Of a DNA stretch of 64,000 nucleotides, positions 12,307 to 25,539 are shown piece by piece. The stretch is from Armillaria gallica. Taxonomy: Eukaryota; Basidiomycota; Agaricomycetes; Agaricales; Physalacriaceae. The position numbers and the translations under genes are program-made. Every line of letters begins with the position of its first letter. Within the stretch, counting starts at the first letter, position 1. Under the pieces are notes generated by a model. It made no database searches. It was not told the origin of the DNA and saw nothing but the letters and a program-made list of their open reading frames with translations. The DNA is taken from NCBI GenBank assembly GCA_037576215.1, contig JBANDB010000004.1:5022001-5086000 (forward strand), in the 5' to 3' direction.

Positions 12307-13205
12307 TACCTGATGGATTTGGAATAAAATAGGCAGAATTAGAAAAAAGACTCGGAAAACAAATGAAATGAATGCTGACCAGGCCGGAAAACGCCTTGAT
12401 GACCCTTGAACGGCATGAAAAGGAGCCAGGAAAGGAAATGTTCCTTCCTACTAAGGAAATTCATGCCGAAAAAATTCAATGAAATCTGCTAGGTGCTCGA
12501 GTTCTGTCACGTGATCACTAAATTTTTGGCACAGTGTATCTACTTTTACATGAAATGCTACTCGAAAAAAACGAGGGACCCCCTCCCAGAGAGATTCCCA
12601 AAATCCAAATGAAAAACCCCCTCGCCATCGAGCACCCTGCCACCGAGTCGACGTCGTACTGGCAATGTGCACGGCTGGACTCCACATGAGTACACAGTGG
12701 ATAACCGAACAGACAAGCAACACACCTTCAAATGGTCTCATCCTCTGCCACGCAAATGCAAACATTGAGGCCAATGCCGCTCGTTCCTTGGTGCTGCTTC
12801 CAAAACTCGTTACGCCTCGAATACCCCAAACCTTGGACGCTCTTGATACAAGTGTTATCGGAGACTGCCCTGCAAACTATTAGTCTACCGTCTGCAGCAA
12901 ACAAACAAACACTTACCCAAAATTCATAAACACCGTGCTAGTTGGTGGAAGGCGACGTGGGATGCTAGGGTGCCGAATTCGTCAGAACACCATCCCGGCG
13001 GAAAAGAAATTTCAATACATACTGCAAACATCCTAACTCTCAACAACGCTTCACCGTAGAAATCCATAGACTTCGCCAGGACGCCTCAATGCGTAACGTT
13101 CGGGGACTGGACGTAGCGGGAGGGAATGACTTGACACAGGAGTGGGGGAAGAGACGCTCTCGGACATGGATGGAGAGATCGGATACGCGTTGATTGCAAC
13201 TCCGC

Positions 13206-14366
13206 ATCTCCCCACATCGCCCATATCCTGGTTCCCCGGGAGCTGATACATCGCGTAACGGCGAAATTCGATACTCCCTCGAAGATAGGATAGGACGACA
13301 TCGTAGATATTGGTCTGCACAATTCGTTAGCACTTTAACAATAATGAAAACAACACGGAATGCTTACCAGCACACCACCATGGGACTCGGCAATGCGGAC
13401 ACACATCAATCCCGGACTAAACCTCCCCCGCGTCAGCTATATCCTCGCTCGCCGGACGTCGATACGTCGTCTCGCAACAAAAGTCGTTCCCGTGATTGTT
13501 GAGGCCCTGTGATTGGCTTCGCTAGCTAGAGGGTGCTGGGCTACAAGACCTGTCAGTACTTCATTGCTCACCAAGGTACAAGTGAACACTCACCATACTT
13601 CAGCGGCCACACGGGAATCAAGACACGACAACCTCGGCCATGCGTTGCGTTCCCATCCCGCGCGCAATCTTTTCCTCCGCCCCTCCACTTCCGTCTCCAA
13701 CCATCGCTCGCCGGACGTCGATACATCGTCTCAGAGCAACATCCGCCGTTCCTGCCAATGTTGAGAACCTGTAATAGGTGTCGCTAGCTCGAGGGAACAG
13801 GGCTACAGAAGTCGTCAATACTTCATTGCTCGCGAAGTTAGAGGTGAACACTTACCATACTTCGCCGACGACACGGAACTCAACAGACACGACGATCTCG
13901 GCCATAAGCTCGCGCGATTGGACTCCAATCCCGCGCGCGCATCGTATCCATCTCGAATCAGGCGCTTCCCTGCTCGCCGGACTTCGATGCGTCGTCTCAG
14001 AACAAAATTCGCAGCTCCAGCAAATGCTGACCACCAGGACTCTATATCGGCGTCGTGCAGTGGCTTGAGGATGACACCGGAATGGTAGGAGACCGGGACT
14101 ACAAAACTCATCAACACTTCATCACCCACGAAGATACAACTGAATACGCACCATCCTTCGCCAGCCACACGGGACTCGAGACACGATGACCTCGGCCATG
14201 AGCTAGAGTGTTCGGATTCCCATCCCGCGCGTGCATCAAGCCATCACTCCCGTCCTCTTCCACTTCATATCCATCTCAATGGAGCTGCCTCCCTGCTCGC
14301 CGGACGTTCATACGTCGTGTCAGAGCAAAATTCGTCTCTGTCGAGGGTATACGCACGGCGTACGGC
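13206..14366 (-). repeat. Unit 2 copy of the exon/intron module array
   Basis: This is the second copy of the degenerate module array described in unit 1, identical in every module I compared. The module cores lie near 13455, 13708, 13977 and 14299. Confidence 0.55.
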
Positions 14367-17300
14367 GGAACGTCAAGTGCTGGGTGCCGAGGTGGGGGTG
14401 GGGAGTGTGCATGAGTCTTGTGCTTGAACGCGTGAGATCGATGCGGACGCGCGTGATCGATCGTATGCGCGGAGAGGATGCACACCCACTCCAGCATCTC
14501 CGCATGCCTTCCTCACCACAGGAACTCCATCCCTCCCTTTATGCCATCTCCTCTCCAGGATCCCACCGTTCTTCGTCACCTATACGAGATAGCGGACCAC
14601 TGTGAGGGACGGGGCAAGCGTTGAACGTTGAAAGATGGCGTGGACGTATCTTGAGGATGGCGGTGAGTCGGCGGTGAGGTGTCGACAAAGGATAAGGATA
14701 AAGCTGCAAAAACATTAATGTCAGTTCTATCTGTACGTACATCGGACAGACTCGATTGAATTCACTTACATGCTACTCATCCTCGCGGCCCATCACATAC
14801 AAAAACGTCATTGGGGATTACTGGCCTCGGGGCCTCCAGCTCGGGAAACTAGGTCTTGACCAACGCGAGAAACAACCTTAAAAATCGAAGCAAATGTAAG
14901 GAAAATTACAGCTAACATGAACGGCCAAAATAACTTACAAAATAACAGAATAAATCAACTCGGATGTCCATATATTTACTGCTGACGTAGAGATAGAACA
15001 TCCAATGTCGGAAGAGAATAAAAGGAGTTTGACGACGCGGCACAGTCGACAGATGGTAGAGAAGGGAAGAGCCTGCCAAACATCGCGTCGCAGCCAAACA
15101 TTCCTTTTACGGAACTCACCGCCTACCACGTCTACAATCCCACATCGACGCGCTCCGAAGAGCACGCGACGCGACGCAGACATGACAAGGGGATACATGG
15201 CAAGCAATAGCAACGGTGGATGATGAATAACACCAACATAATAAAGGCAGAGAGGTGGGAAGGGGGAACACACACCTATTCATTTTCCGAAGCTTATATA
15301 TTCCTCCAGGTCCTTCCTCGGCCCGAAAAATTTAACGAATCATGCAAGTTCGGATATTCCGATGTCTCGCCATTGCATGCTATAAGTTTCCCTAGCAATC
15401 GGACCAGGTTCGCTCCGGCAAAACTCGTAATTACCCTGTATTTCATTCCTCTTGTCAGTGCCTGGATGTTCTCCAATGACAACGGAAGGCTCGTGCGAGC
15501 ATTCCTCTGCCATTGGATATTATCTAGGCATTGTGTTCTGAATATATTTTCTGTTCTGAAGCAAGCTATTCTCACCTGGAATCAAATCTTCAAAATTCAA
15601 CCTTTTTCATGGCACTGCAAGACCTTTGGCCTCAAATAGCCACTCACGTAAATCATATTTCAACTTGTGTGATCCTACCCTGATCTCAGGGTATTAATTT
15701 CGCAAGTTTACGTGGCCTGAACTCATCCATTTCCTTGTGTTTTCTCAATTCTCAGATATTAAGTTTATCTCAGGTGGTTTCAAAGTGGTCTAGTAACTTA
15801 GGTTCCTCAGCAGCATACTCAGAGTACTCAGAGAGAACAAATGCACAACTCAGTCAGTAAGGTATCCATTCATGGGACCCTGCAATGGCATGCAAGGTCA
15901 GGGTAAGTTCAATATATTAAACTGACATTTAAATTTTAGGCTGCTCGTTCTTGCGGTACAAGCACTGAGAACCCGCATGTATCTTCCGGGAGAAGTACCT
16001 TGCCAACGAGCTTCTAGGTGATGTAAGACTAGACTTGCCCGAGTCGGAAGAGAATACGGTGGCATCAAGGGTCGATTGCATGAAGATATGTCAGCTATCT
16101 TCGCAAATTATAGCGTAAAATTCACTCACCATATGTGACACCATCAGAGGCTATGCCGTCCCTCATGCACAGTCATCTGCGGCGCACACAAAGTCAGTGC
16201 TAGCTGGTGACGACAAATGATGGGAAGATACCTTATGGAGTAATTGATGACAACCGCTAGGCCGTATCGAATTCCAAAGCCTCACGAGCCTGAGTTCCAA
16301 AAGAAAGGTGTAAGTGCCTGTCACTGTTTTCCAAAGATCGGAACCTTAGTATAGCCGAAGGGATGACGACCGCTCTATTGTCCTATTCGGTCTTCGTTTT
16401 GAGGTGCTGGGGAGTTTCAATCGTAAACCTGATTTCTCAATGGATCCAGATATGTGCGCAACAAGTTGGGATGTATTTTTCGCAGTGGTACATTAACATA
16501 CAAAGCTAGATCATTCTTAGAACCTTGATATCTTGATAGGAAGACAGAAAACACGAACCAAGGCTACCTATTCCGAGGACAAGCAATGCTCTTCACATAT
16601 TTCCTATTCGCAGAGTTCTTACGGTGCGTATCCTCACCGAAGCACTGTCTCGGGGTAACCGGAAATCCAATGAGCACTCCGGAGATTCCCTGACGACGAA
16701 GACCTAAGATAGTGTTTCATATTGGCTTTGCGAGCCTGGCTGCCATAGATCAGTAAACGAATATATGAATGTAATAAATTATTGTGTACCGATTGGAAAG
16801 ATTTTCGGGGAGTAATTCCACGTCCCTGGAAAGTCGGCATGATCAGAGCAGGCTAAAAAACCATCAGTATATGTCTATATTGCGAAGACATTGCAAAGAT
16901 TTCAACTGGAATGTGTACAATACTCGTAAGTAGAAGTGCTTTATGAAAACAAATGAAAACCCCTTACATCTACAATGAAATCTTCCTTCATTTGAGAAAT
17001 AGCGCTTCGAGCTCTAGTTGAGCTCTTGAATTTATTGCTATCCCGAGCGTCTCGTAGACTTGAGAAGGAGTCGAACATGTACCGTGGTGATGGTGTAAGT
17101 GAAAGAAGCAGCTTTGATCAGATGGCAAGTTCCGCCCAATCCGAAAGCGGCAGCAACCTCTCTTGACGACTTACCATCTACTCGATCATTATAATCTCGT
17201 CTCGATAGTCTAGAATTGCTTTTCAAACTTCATATTCCATTTTCTCTGAGATCCTTACCATTCCAGAAACAATTTGTATCTACTTTACTGATTAAAATCA

Positions 17301-18406
17301 CGAATTGACACGATTTTCTCTCTTTAGATTCATTCTGAATGGCCTATAATCAACGCTCAACTACTTGGGACCCTACGATACACGTCATTTAATTAAGGAG
17401 GGCCTTCGGACCGAGCCACCGACGTGTCGAGATCATGATGTACGAGGGCAGCCCTGAGTTTGGATAGGAGCAAAGTCCTTGGCTGGTGAGTTTTAGCTTT
17501 TCATGTGATTTCATAGGAGCAGAAACTGACGGAAATTATTTGTTTATGGCATAAAGGTGTTTCAGGGTTCTCTTCCCTTTTCAAAACACTGTCCTGCTTG
17601 AGTTATACCGACCCAAACCCGAAATCCGCGTGCCTGTGTGAGTATTTCAGTTGGTTTCTACACAATGTCGGCACTCACGGACGTTGATGGAACATAGAAT
17701 CGTTACATCAGGATGGAAACATATTTCGTCGACCCTCCTTGCCTTCCCTGAACCCACCGAAGTGAAATAAGACTCCAGAACACATTTCTCGTAAGTTCTG
17801 AATATCTTCCAAGTTTCAATACGGCTAATACTTGGGCCCGGCTGCGCTTTCAGGGTCTTATCAAGACATCCCTGAGCCTCGTGTACCCCGAAGCAACCGT
17901 CTGAATCTTGGAAGTTTGTGGAATCCTCGATTATCCTCTCATTCTCTGCATGTCTCTTGCATTAACATCGACTTTATCCATTCGGATGAAGACCAGCAGC
18001 TGCGGGGGAGGGACGACTACATCTCTGTAATGTTCGGGCTCTTGTTCGCGTGCGATATCGGAAGCAGTAAGTCCGCTGTCCAACGGGAAATTCATACATC
18101 CCTTCTGACTGGTTTCTCAAATTTCCGATTTTCAGAACGCTCGAAAATTTAAGACCGATCAGACCGTGCTCACCTCATCATTCCGTCGTCAAGTGACGTA
18201 TTTCTGTTGGATCTAGACCCGTCGCGAATGGGTATTAATACGAGGACCTACCGACTTGATTTCTTCATTCCCTTCATTCCCTCATTCCCTCTCCTCCTTC
18301 CTCCTCTTCTCCCTCTCACTATCACACCCCCTTAAGCAGCTTCTGCTCACTGTCGAGAAACCTCTCTGCGAGGTCTGTCCCTTCGTTGAACGTCCTCGAC
18401 GCGTCG

Positions 18407-20508
18407 ATTTAATTTTCTAGTAGTTTGATGGTCCCGATCTCGTGATCGCCATCACCTGCCATTTTCGTTGATTTTATCTTTGACTCTAACAGCCATCGTG
18501 TGCTCGCTGTCAAGCTCGCTGATAGTTACGGTGAGGTCATCATCTTAACTAACCATATATATTTTTGTTCTAATATTTCTTAGGAGTGCTTTGACGATCT
18601 CTCGATTACCGCGGCATTGAGCACTGAGCTCGACGCCTAATGTTATAGTAAGTGAAGCCATTGTCTTCAATAACTCAAGTAACTCACCAGTACTTTCTCT
18701 AGCTTTTCCTTTGGATTCAATGGCTTTGAAACGACTTGTATTGGTGTGTTGCAAGAAGGTAAGCATTGTTCTTTTTTCATTGATTTCCAGCTAACGTTGT
18801 ACTGTCATTTCAGGCGACGATACATAGTGCAATGTGGGCGACGACACAGCAGGACGACTCTTATGTTTACTGGACGTAGGGATCAAATAAAGGTGTGTGG
18901 CCGTCTTTCCTACCTCTTTCACGCTAACACACGATCCGATACACTAGAACATTACTCGTTCCGGTCGTGGACTGTCACCATTGTTTCCTTTCGATTGACC
19001 CATAGCGTCTCGCTGCTCGGAGGTAAGTACCGTGCTACCTATCCATTTCAAGCTAAGGTTTTACTTTTCTCAGGCGACAATCTACGGTACCATGTTGCAA
19101 GTTCTTTATTCGGTACAACGCAGCGGGAAGAACCTTATGAGGGGATCGAATACAGGTGCGTGGCCGTGCTTTTTTACTTCTTTGTCTGCACATGCTCTAA
19201 CACGCTATCCGGTTTTAGTATCTTTCTTGTTATGGCGTACTGCAACTTCCGCAAACGCTGAATGACGCCTCCCTGGCATTGAAACCAATACTGTGAGTGC
19301 TTACTATTCGAGTGCCCGTTCTTTTGACTAAGTTGTGATTCATATAGACTACACTTATTGGGCAATAGTCTACAATATATACAAGTTCGTACTATGCCCA
19401 TTGTAAGCACGTTCCCCTGCAAGGTGCGCTGCTTTCATTTCTGGAGTCTGCGTTTACTAATAGGCCGTGTGTTTTGCTAGGGTTTTACCATGTCACGACC
19501 AGTGGGAGACTCGGCCTGCACCCTTGGGTTCGCTAGGCATGCTGCTGAACGAGGGTAGGACGAGATCCGCAGACTGCGAGACACGGTGAGCTCGTACTTT
19601 TTTTTGCTTATGGTCCTCGTTCCTAACATTACCTAGATAACATTCAGTCCTCAAGCTTATTTGGCATTGCGCCGCGGAGCAACGGCTGCATGGGTAATTC
19701 AACGGTAAGCAGATGCTGTGGATTCGCTAGCTACCAGTTAACTAATCATCTATGCAGGTCTAATGTCGGCACTCGAATACTCTCGTTCACCGGGTGTCCG
19801 AGTTGTACATGGTAAATCAGACGCTCTGTTCAAATTTAGGTAAAACCTGACACTTCGTATCAGGATCGACAGTGGACATGGCAAGTTTCCTCATGTATCG
19901 GACCTCGGCGGCAGGTCCTAGCTTGATCCTTGCCTCTCGCGCGCGCTAACGGGGGACGGATTGAATCGAGGATTTCCCTTCTTAGTGCGAAGCACGACAA
20001 CGATGGCATGTAAAGGTCCCTGTAAGTGCCGATTATCCTGTTTCTCCTTCATTTCATTGATTTGTCTTGCTTGCTTAGAGACATAGGCCGTGTATTTACT
20101 ATATATCCGGTACGCGTCCTTGCACTTGAACTTGATTCTGATACTAACTAATTACTCACTCTAGCTGCCGAAATGAATAATATATGCCTCGGTGTTCTGT
20201 AAGTGTTCGTGCCTACTGATATCACTAAGGAGCTAACAACCAATTAGATGTTGACCATACCTCAGGTCGGAGTATCCGAGTAAGGACCTATGCGCAAGGC
20301 ACAGATCTGAGATCACCTGCGGAAAGTGAAGGTTCATTGCCTGGAAAGTGAAAGCCGAGACGACTTTACGTCGACTTGCAATTTTGAGGTAAGATACTCA
20401 TTTTTCTGAGTCAAGAGGTGACTGACGTTTGCGTAGATTTGGGCGAGCCAAGTATTTTGTTGCAAAAAGATGATTATATTGATGCTACGGAGGATTACAA
20501 AGTAGACT
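18407..20508 (+). ncRNA. Spliced transcription unit of 15 tiny introns (unit 2)
   Basis: Second copy of the short-exon unit, carried by tandem unit 2. All fifteen introns and their splice sites are preserved; the only difference I noticed is one extra T inside the ninth intron, where it should not affect splicing. Confidence 0.5.
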
Positions 20509-21237
20509 AACAGTAGTTAGCTGTGAGCTCAAGACGGCCAGACCAACGTCAGGCGCAAGGTGCACGCTCTGATCCGGAGCGAGGTCTGACTAAGATGCTC
20601 ATGACCCTTCAACCACACACCGCGAACAAGATCCTCCGCTCCCAAAACGACGCCTTTGCCTCGCCGCCGGCCATATCACTTTTGATTCCAGCTACTTCGG
20701 ATGGCCCAGTAACTCGAAATCGCAAGTCAGACTCTTGCGGCACGCAAATCGACGTCGATGGCTGGAAGGAGGCTCGGAGATGGAGGGACGACCACAGCAA
20801 ATAGAGGAGGTGGATAGACGCCGAGGGCGGAAGGTCATAGAAGAAGGGAGGGACGGACGTCTGTGGCTGTGGAGGGAGGACGGACGGAGTCGATCGCAAG
20901 GCATAGGATGGACGTCTTTGGCTGCGAGGGAGTCGTCTTTGAGGGTCGTGGCCATGGAGGGAAATGTCTCAGTGGAGAGGAAGGGCCGACCTCTTTGGTG
21001 GTCTTTGAGCGTTTGACGCGTCTTGAGATGGGCTCCGGAAGGGAAAATCGGGATTCGGAATGGTGTTGAAGAGTGTCGAGGGTTGTGGATTTGGCAGGGA
21101 CATGTAGAGAAGGCCGCGGATGCACGACTTGGCGATGGCTCGAAGAAGGCGGCAGCATCGTTTGCGAGCTTGGACATGAAGGCAGGAGTCAAGGAGTGGT
21201 CGGCCCCGGCTTAGGATCTCATAACTGCGATAACCGC

Positions 21238-23916
21238 ATGGGCTCGCGTAACATTGCCCGCCGCCGTCGACGCTTCTTGCTGACTGACCGCCAGTCGTGC
21301 TGCACAGCATTGCCGCGTCCAGTTTCTATTTCTCTCCGCAACGGCTTTCTTTCTCGCCCGCAGTCGTCCTCGGCCATCAAGATTGTGAATCCCAACACCC
21401 AGGACGAACGCAGACCTCAGTCACGCAAGGGTCAGTCTGTTCATCGTTGAACTGGGCGCCCACTGACCTATTCATCCTAGATTCGGTGCAACGACAATGT
21501 AGGAATATCATGATTTACGGGTAGGCATCATTACTGCTGTTCTACGGCTGTTCTTACCCTATGCAGCTCTTGCAAATACCAAGACAAAGGCTGCATGTAT
21601 TACCATCCACCTGTGAGCGACCTGGTTGCTTTATTGATTGGATTATTTACCTCTGGTAGTCGCCGGACACGCCCAAGACTATGTACGTATCATTGTTCCT
21701 AGTGGTACAGCTGCAGTTTACCTTTCAATCCAGTCCTCGGTCGGAGTCTGTTTCACTCACTGCACAGGCCGTTAATGCTCCCGTTCAAGTACCCAAGGCG
21801 GCTACTGCCTCTGCTCCAGTTCCTCAGACGACATCGTCGCCGTCGTTATCTGCTTTGGCCCAGTCATCTTTTTCGTCGTGAGTCATTCTTTCGTCTATTG
21901 TGCATATCTGACTTTGTCCAAGGCCCTCTCCCCGTCTCCCACTACAGACTGATCGTCAAGATTTCAAGCCTCAGAATTGAAACGATAAATACCCGTACAG
22001 CGGAGACCGGTTCAATTAGAGTCTAGGGAATGAGATGGAAGATGTACGAGGCTCATTTTCTCCCACTTTACTCTCGCTAATTCTCGTCCCAGCTTGATTT
22101 TCGGTTCTGGAAAATTGGCGGGTTTTCTTGCTATTTCGGTCCTCTTGGACATTTACATACGAGAATACAAAGTTTTTTTCTTCGCTGATTTCACCGTGCA
22201 ATTGAATTACTACCTTTATATGAACTCTATTCTTTCTACATTCATTTCTGCTCATTTCGACGGCCCTTCGTTCCTTCATCCTCTGACCTCAGGGAAGTAC
22301 TTCAGACCCGGAGCGAAACTATACGCGGTGCCCCTGCGCCTGGTCTGAGCTTACCAGAGGACCTGCAAGGATATCACACTCTCGTTCCCCTTGAATCCAG
22401 TGCTGCGAATGAGCGGCGGAAGTTTGGGAGCTGGTATTCCACTGTATACCGTGCCATCAACTCCACAGATGGCGCGCCGTATACCTTGCGAAGAGTGGAG
22501 AGTGCGTGCTTTATACCAGATGGCAGACTCCATTCTCATCGACATTCATAGATTATCGCCTGATGCATCAGTCCGCTTTCACCGCCATTGAGGCCTGGTC
22601 ACGGATTCGACATCCGAACATTGTTCTTGTTCGTGAGGCATTCACAACACGCGCTTTTGGTGATAGCTCCCTTGTTGTGGCTTATGCATATCACGCTGGC
22701 GCGAAAACCCTCTACGACGCTCACTTCAAACCACAACCCCCGACCGTCCAACCGTCCTTTCGTTCTCATATTCAACTTCAACCGACAGCGATCCCAGAGC
22801 GCACGATCTGGTCGTATATTGTTCAGATCGCTTCTGCCATCAAGAGGGTCCACGAAGCAGGGCTCGCAGTGCGAATGATCGATGTTTCCAAAATATTGGT
22901 CACAGGCAAGAACCGGTAATGATAGGCCTTCCATCCGTTATCAATCACTTCTCATACTTTGTTTTCTAGCATTCGGATAAGCTCTTGCGGAATCGTAGAT
23001 GTTCTGACGTACGACGCTCAGCAGGACATACATCTGTTGCAACTTGAAGATCTGTCCATGTTTGGTCGACTGATCATTGCTCTTTGTTGTACGAACGCCT
23101 CGGCTGCCTCTGGGGGTAACTTTCAGAAGAGTCTTGAGATAATGGCACAGGCATATAGTCCTGAAATCAAGAATGTGGCCTTGTTCCTGATCAGCAAGAA
23201 TAATCCTCATCGGGTACGTGTTTGCTCATTAGGTCACGCGCCTCCGCCTCTGACCATGTAACAGAACATTGTCACTTTCTTTGATATCATCCATAGCAAA
23301 GTTGTTGCTGAGATGGATGATGCTCTGGAGCAAGTAACATCTAAAATGTTTTCTGTTTCGTTGCTTATCCGTTTTTGCAGAGCGACAGATCAACTCGAGA
23401 ACGAGCTTATGGGTGAGCTGGAAAACGCGAGACTCGTGCGGTTGCTATGCAAGTTCGGTTTCATCAACGAACGACCGGAGTGAGTTTTGTTCTGAATACG
23501 TGGTGCTTGTCTCAACATTAACAGATTCGCTCGCGACCCTCGTTGGTCTGAAACTGGGGATCGCTACATCATCAAACTCTTCCGCGATTATGTATTTCAC
23601 CAGCTTGATGAGAACGGCAATCCTGTTACCAATCTCTCGCATGTCTTGACTTGTTTGAACAAGGTGACTTGTCCTCGTCGTTCTGTACATATTTTGATAC
23701 TCACAAAACTCTCTACACAGCTGGATGCTGGGTCGGAAGAGAAGCTCATGCTGATTGCTCCAGACGAACAGAGTTGCTTGGTCGTGAGTTACAAGGAGAT
23801 CAAGTCGTGCGTCGAGGCTGCTTTCAGGTATGTTTGGTTGCGATATGCCTTGTACCTGACTAACCTGAGGTTGTAGCGAGCTCGCCAGGGCTGGAAGCAG
23901 CGTCTACAGAGTGTGA
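21238..23916 (+). CDS. PAN3: PAN3, second complete copy with intact pseudokinase
   Basis: This has the same architecture as the copy at 9630, but the pseudokinase reads through: [20 protein letters not shown] and [11 protein letters not shown] are continuous around 22650. It ends with a diverged 3' version: the next-to-last exon has two silent changes, the last intron (from 23828 to TTGTAG) is mostly different, and the last exon again gives [12 protein letters not shown] and TGA at 23914-23916. Conservation of exons against a diverged intron suggests that this 3' end evolved separately under selection. The GC-AG intron of the other copies is conserved here (GCAAGT donor). The central linker at about 21878-22300 has the same unresolved reading frame as in copy 1. 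Confidence 0.87.
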
Positions 23917-23985
23917 TACCTGACGGACTCGTGGAACATTATCGGAATAAAATAGGTAGAATTAGAAAAAGACTCGGAAAATAAC
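23218..23985. repeat. Partial third tandem copy, diverging at its end
   Basis: The third copy is identical to the starts of units 1 and 2 up to about 23800. After that it becomes a diverged homologue: two silent changes in the next-to-last PAN3 exon (ATA to ATC and AAA to AAG), many changes in the last intron, an unchanged last exon, and a 3' flank that is still alignable to about 23985 but differs by substitutions and an insertion. Beyond 23985 no similarity to the unit remains. The switch near 23806 marks the right-hand recombination or assembly junction. Confidence 0.9.
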
Positions 23986-23989
23986 CAAA

Positions 23990-24605
23990 AAAAATGCTTG
24001 CCTTGCTTCACATGGAGAGAGAGAGGGAAAGAGTCTTCCGTGCAATGCATTCATCGGTTAGCAGACTCGGAAGTTGAAATCCCGCACTTTATCCCCAGGG
24101 CACCGACGGGGATCCAAGGTGTCTTTGGACTGCATAAGTGTACGGTGGCTTTCTACTAGATTTGCTACGACTGTCTGATTGAATGCAGACCGGGTATCAC
24201 AGCAGGTGCGAAGAGGCTTTTTACACCTACAAGAGGCTTCTGGATCGCCCACACAAACCAGGACCCCAGTCGTTGTGTCACGCTCAAGTCTGTTCCAACA
24301 TTATCGATTATCTCATCAACTAACAATCTAACAGGTATATGTACAACCCAAAGTGCCATATCATGCCTACCGTGATTGCGCTATGTACCTGTGAACTTGA
24401 AGAAGAATGCCCTGATTCCGTTCCTTTCTGCTCCCTCGTATTGAACGACTCGTCTTCATACGGATCGTCGAGTCTAGTTTACGAGACTAGCGCCTTGTCA
24501 AATTCAATTTTTTTTTACAGTGCGCCGCAGTCCTGGGTTGCCGGATGCTGGCAAACCGTGCCTGCAGCTCTAGCCGCCATCATAACGCAGCCCTCGATCG
24601 CTGAC
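23990..24605. other. PAN3 downstream spacer
   Basis: This is unique sequence after the end of the tandem array. Only short unremarkable frames occur and I recognise no gene. Its right end supplies the promoter of the next reading frame. Confidence 0.4.
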
Positions 24606-24610
24606 TCCCA

Positions 24611-24618
24611 ATATATAT
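24611..24618 (+). promoter_or_regulatory. TATA-like box
   Basis: ATATATAT lies about 30 bp upstream of the ATG at 24649, the same arrangement seen before the intact paralogue at 55292-56236. Confidence 0.4.
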
Positions 24619-24648
24619 CCTCTGAACGGTCAGTTGTCCCCCACGACC

Positions 24649-25538
24649 ATGTTCCACTCTACAGACGACGCTGCCAGTGAAATTCTGAGGTTCATTGGGC
24701 TGTCAGAAGTTGGGACTACGACCAGTTCCATCACATACGCCAACTGGGCGCACCTTCGAGAGTGGATCAATGAAGTGTTGGACGACAGCTGGTGCGTGAA
24801 ACATGGGCGTGTCGGTCTGGGAGAAGCGACTGCACATGCGCTTTGGAATCTCAAACATAAAGGCAACTCCGACTCGCTGAGGATCACAGTTTACGTCGAG
24901 TCGCTGACAGATGCCGACGGGGTCTTGGACATGGTGGCTTCTAGACAAGCAGCACGTCGGTGTCTCGCAGACTTTATCACCAGCACCAGCTTCCCTATCC
25001 AATTAATATGGACTCGCGGAGAGCTTGACGAGTTCGGCGAGTACTCCGTGCGGTATGCAGATGGTGGCAGATGCATCATCGTTGCTGCAGGTCAAACTGT
25101 TGTGGAGATCTTGAATAACGGCAACTCGTTGACGGCAGAGACTTTGAAGATTGCGCTCGCAAACTACTGGAACACACCATTCGCAGGGATGGTCCACCCC
25201 TGACAGCGCCTATCATCAAGCGCGGCCCATTCCTCTCCATGAGTACCGGAAATCATGACGAGCATCCGAGCAAACTCCTCGTTCACAACGTCGATGGTCG
25301 ATTCTCGCTCTACTTTGAGTTGGACAAACCCATCGCTGCCGCCAATGCTACCACCGAAGGATGTGCATTCATTTTCGACAAGTACGTCCAGGAGGTCACA
25401 GCAGACTCTGTTATAGTCAAGCTCAAGATATTAATGTCACTGTCATTCATGGGGAATCGTGTGGTAAAGGCGCACTTCGCGGACTCAGATACTATGATAT
25501 CGAGGTCGCAGACAGTTGAGATTGAGGTTGTTAAATGA
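24649..25538 (+). pseudogene. Unknown 314-aa family, copy A (one frameshift)
   Basis: The copy starts at ATG 24649 (MFHSTDDAASEILRFIGL) and matches the intact paralogue at 55292-56236 along its whole length. Shared blocks are SSITYANWAHL near residue 25, DADGVLDMVASRQAARR near 90, WTRGELDEFGEYSVRYADGG near 125 and AAGQTVVEI, followed in another frame by LTAPIIKRGPFLSM, FSLYFELDKPIAAANAT and AHFADSDTMISRSQ. The frame shifts by one near 25140, between LTAE and the block corresponding to YKLLEHT, so the protein is split in two. It is single-exon, with no signal peptide or membrane segment. No known domain is recognised. A sequencing indel cannot be excluded. Confidence 0.7.
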
Positions 25539-25539
25539 G

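Larger units (their letters stand above)
11608..23217. repeat. Tandem repeat unit 2 (11.6 kb)
   Basis: Second head-to-tail copy of the 11.6 kb unit, 11610 bp long, nearly identical to unit 1 over coding, intronic and intergenic sequence alike. Everything described in unit 1 recurs here shifted by about 11606-11610: the module array at 13206-14366, the unassigned stretch at 15300-18240, the short-exon transcription unit at 18407-20508, the purine-rich stretch at 20510-21237 and PAN3 from 21238. Equal conservation of coding and non-coding DNA points to a very recent duplication or to an assembly effect. Confidence 0.97.

Noticed and set aside
22094..22348. 84-codon plus frame over the PAN3 linker containing [12 protein letters not shown]
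   Set aside because: The likely PAN3 segment [15 protein letters not shown] is in a different frame, and I could not join them, so I did not call this frame as a separate protein.
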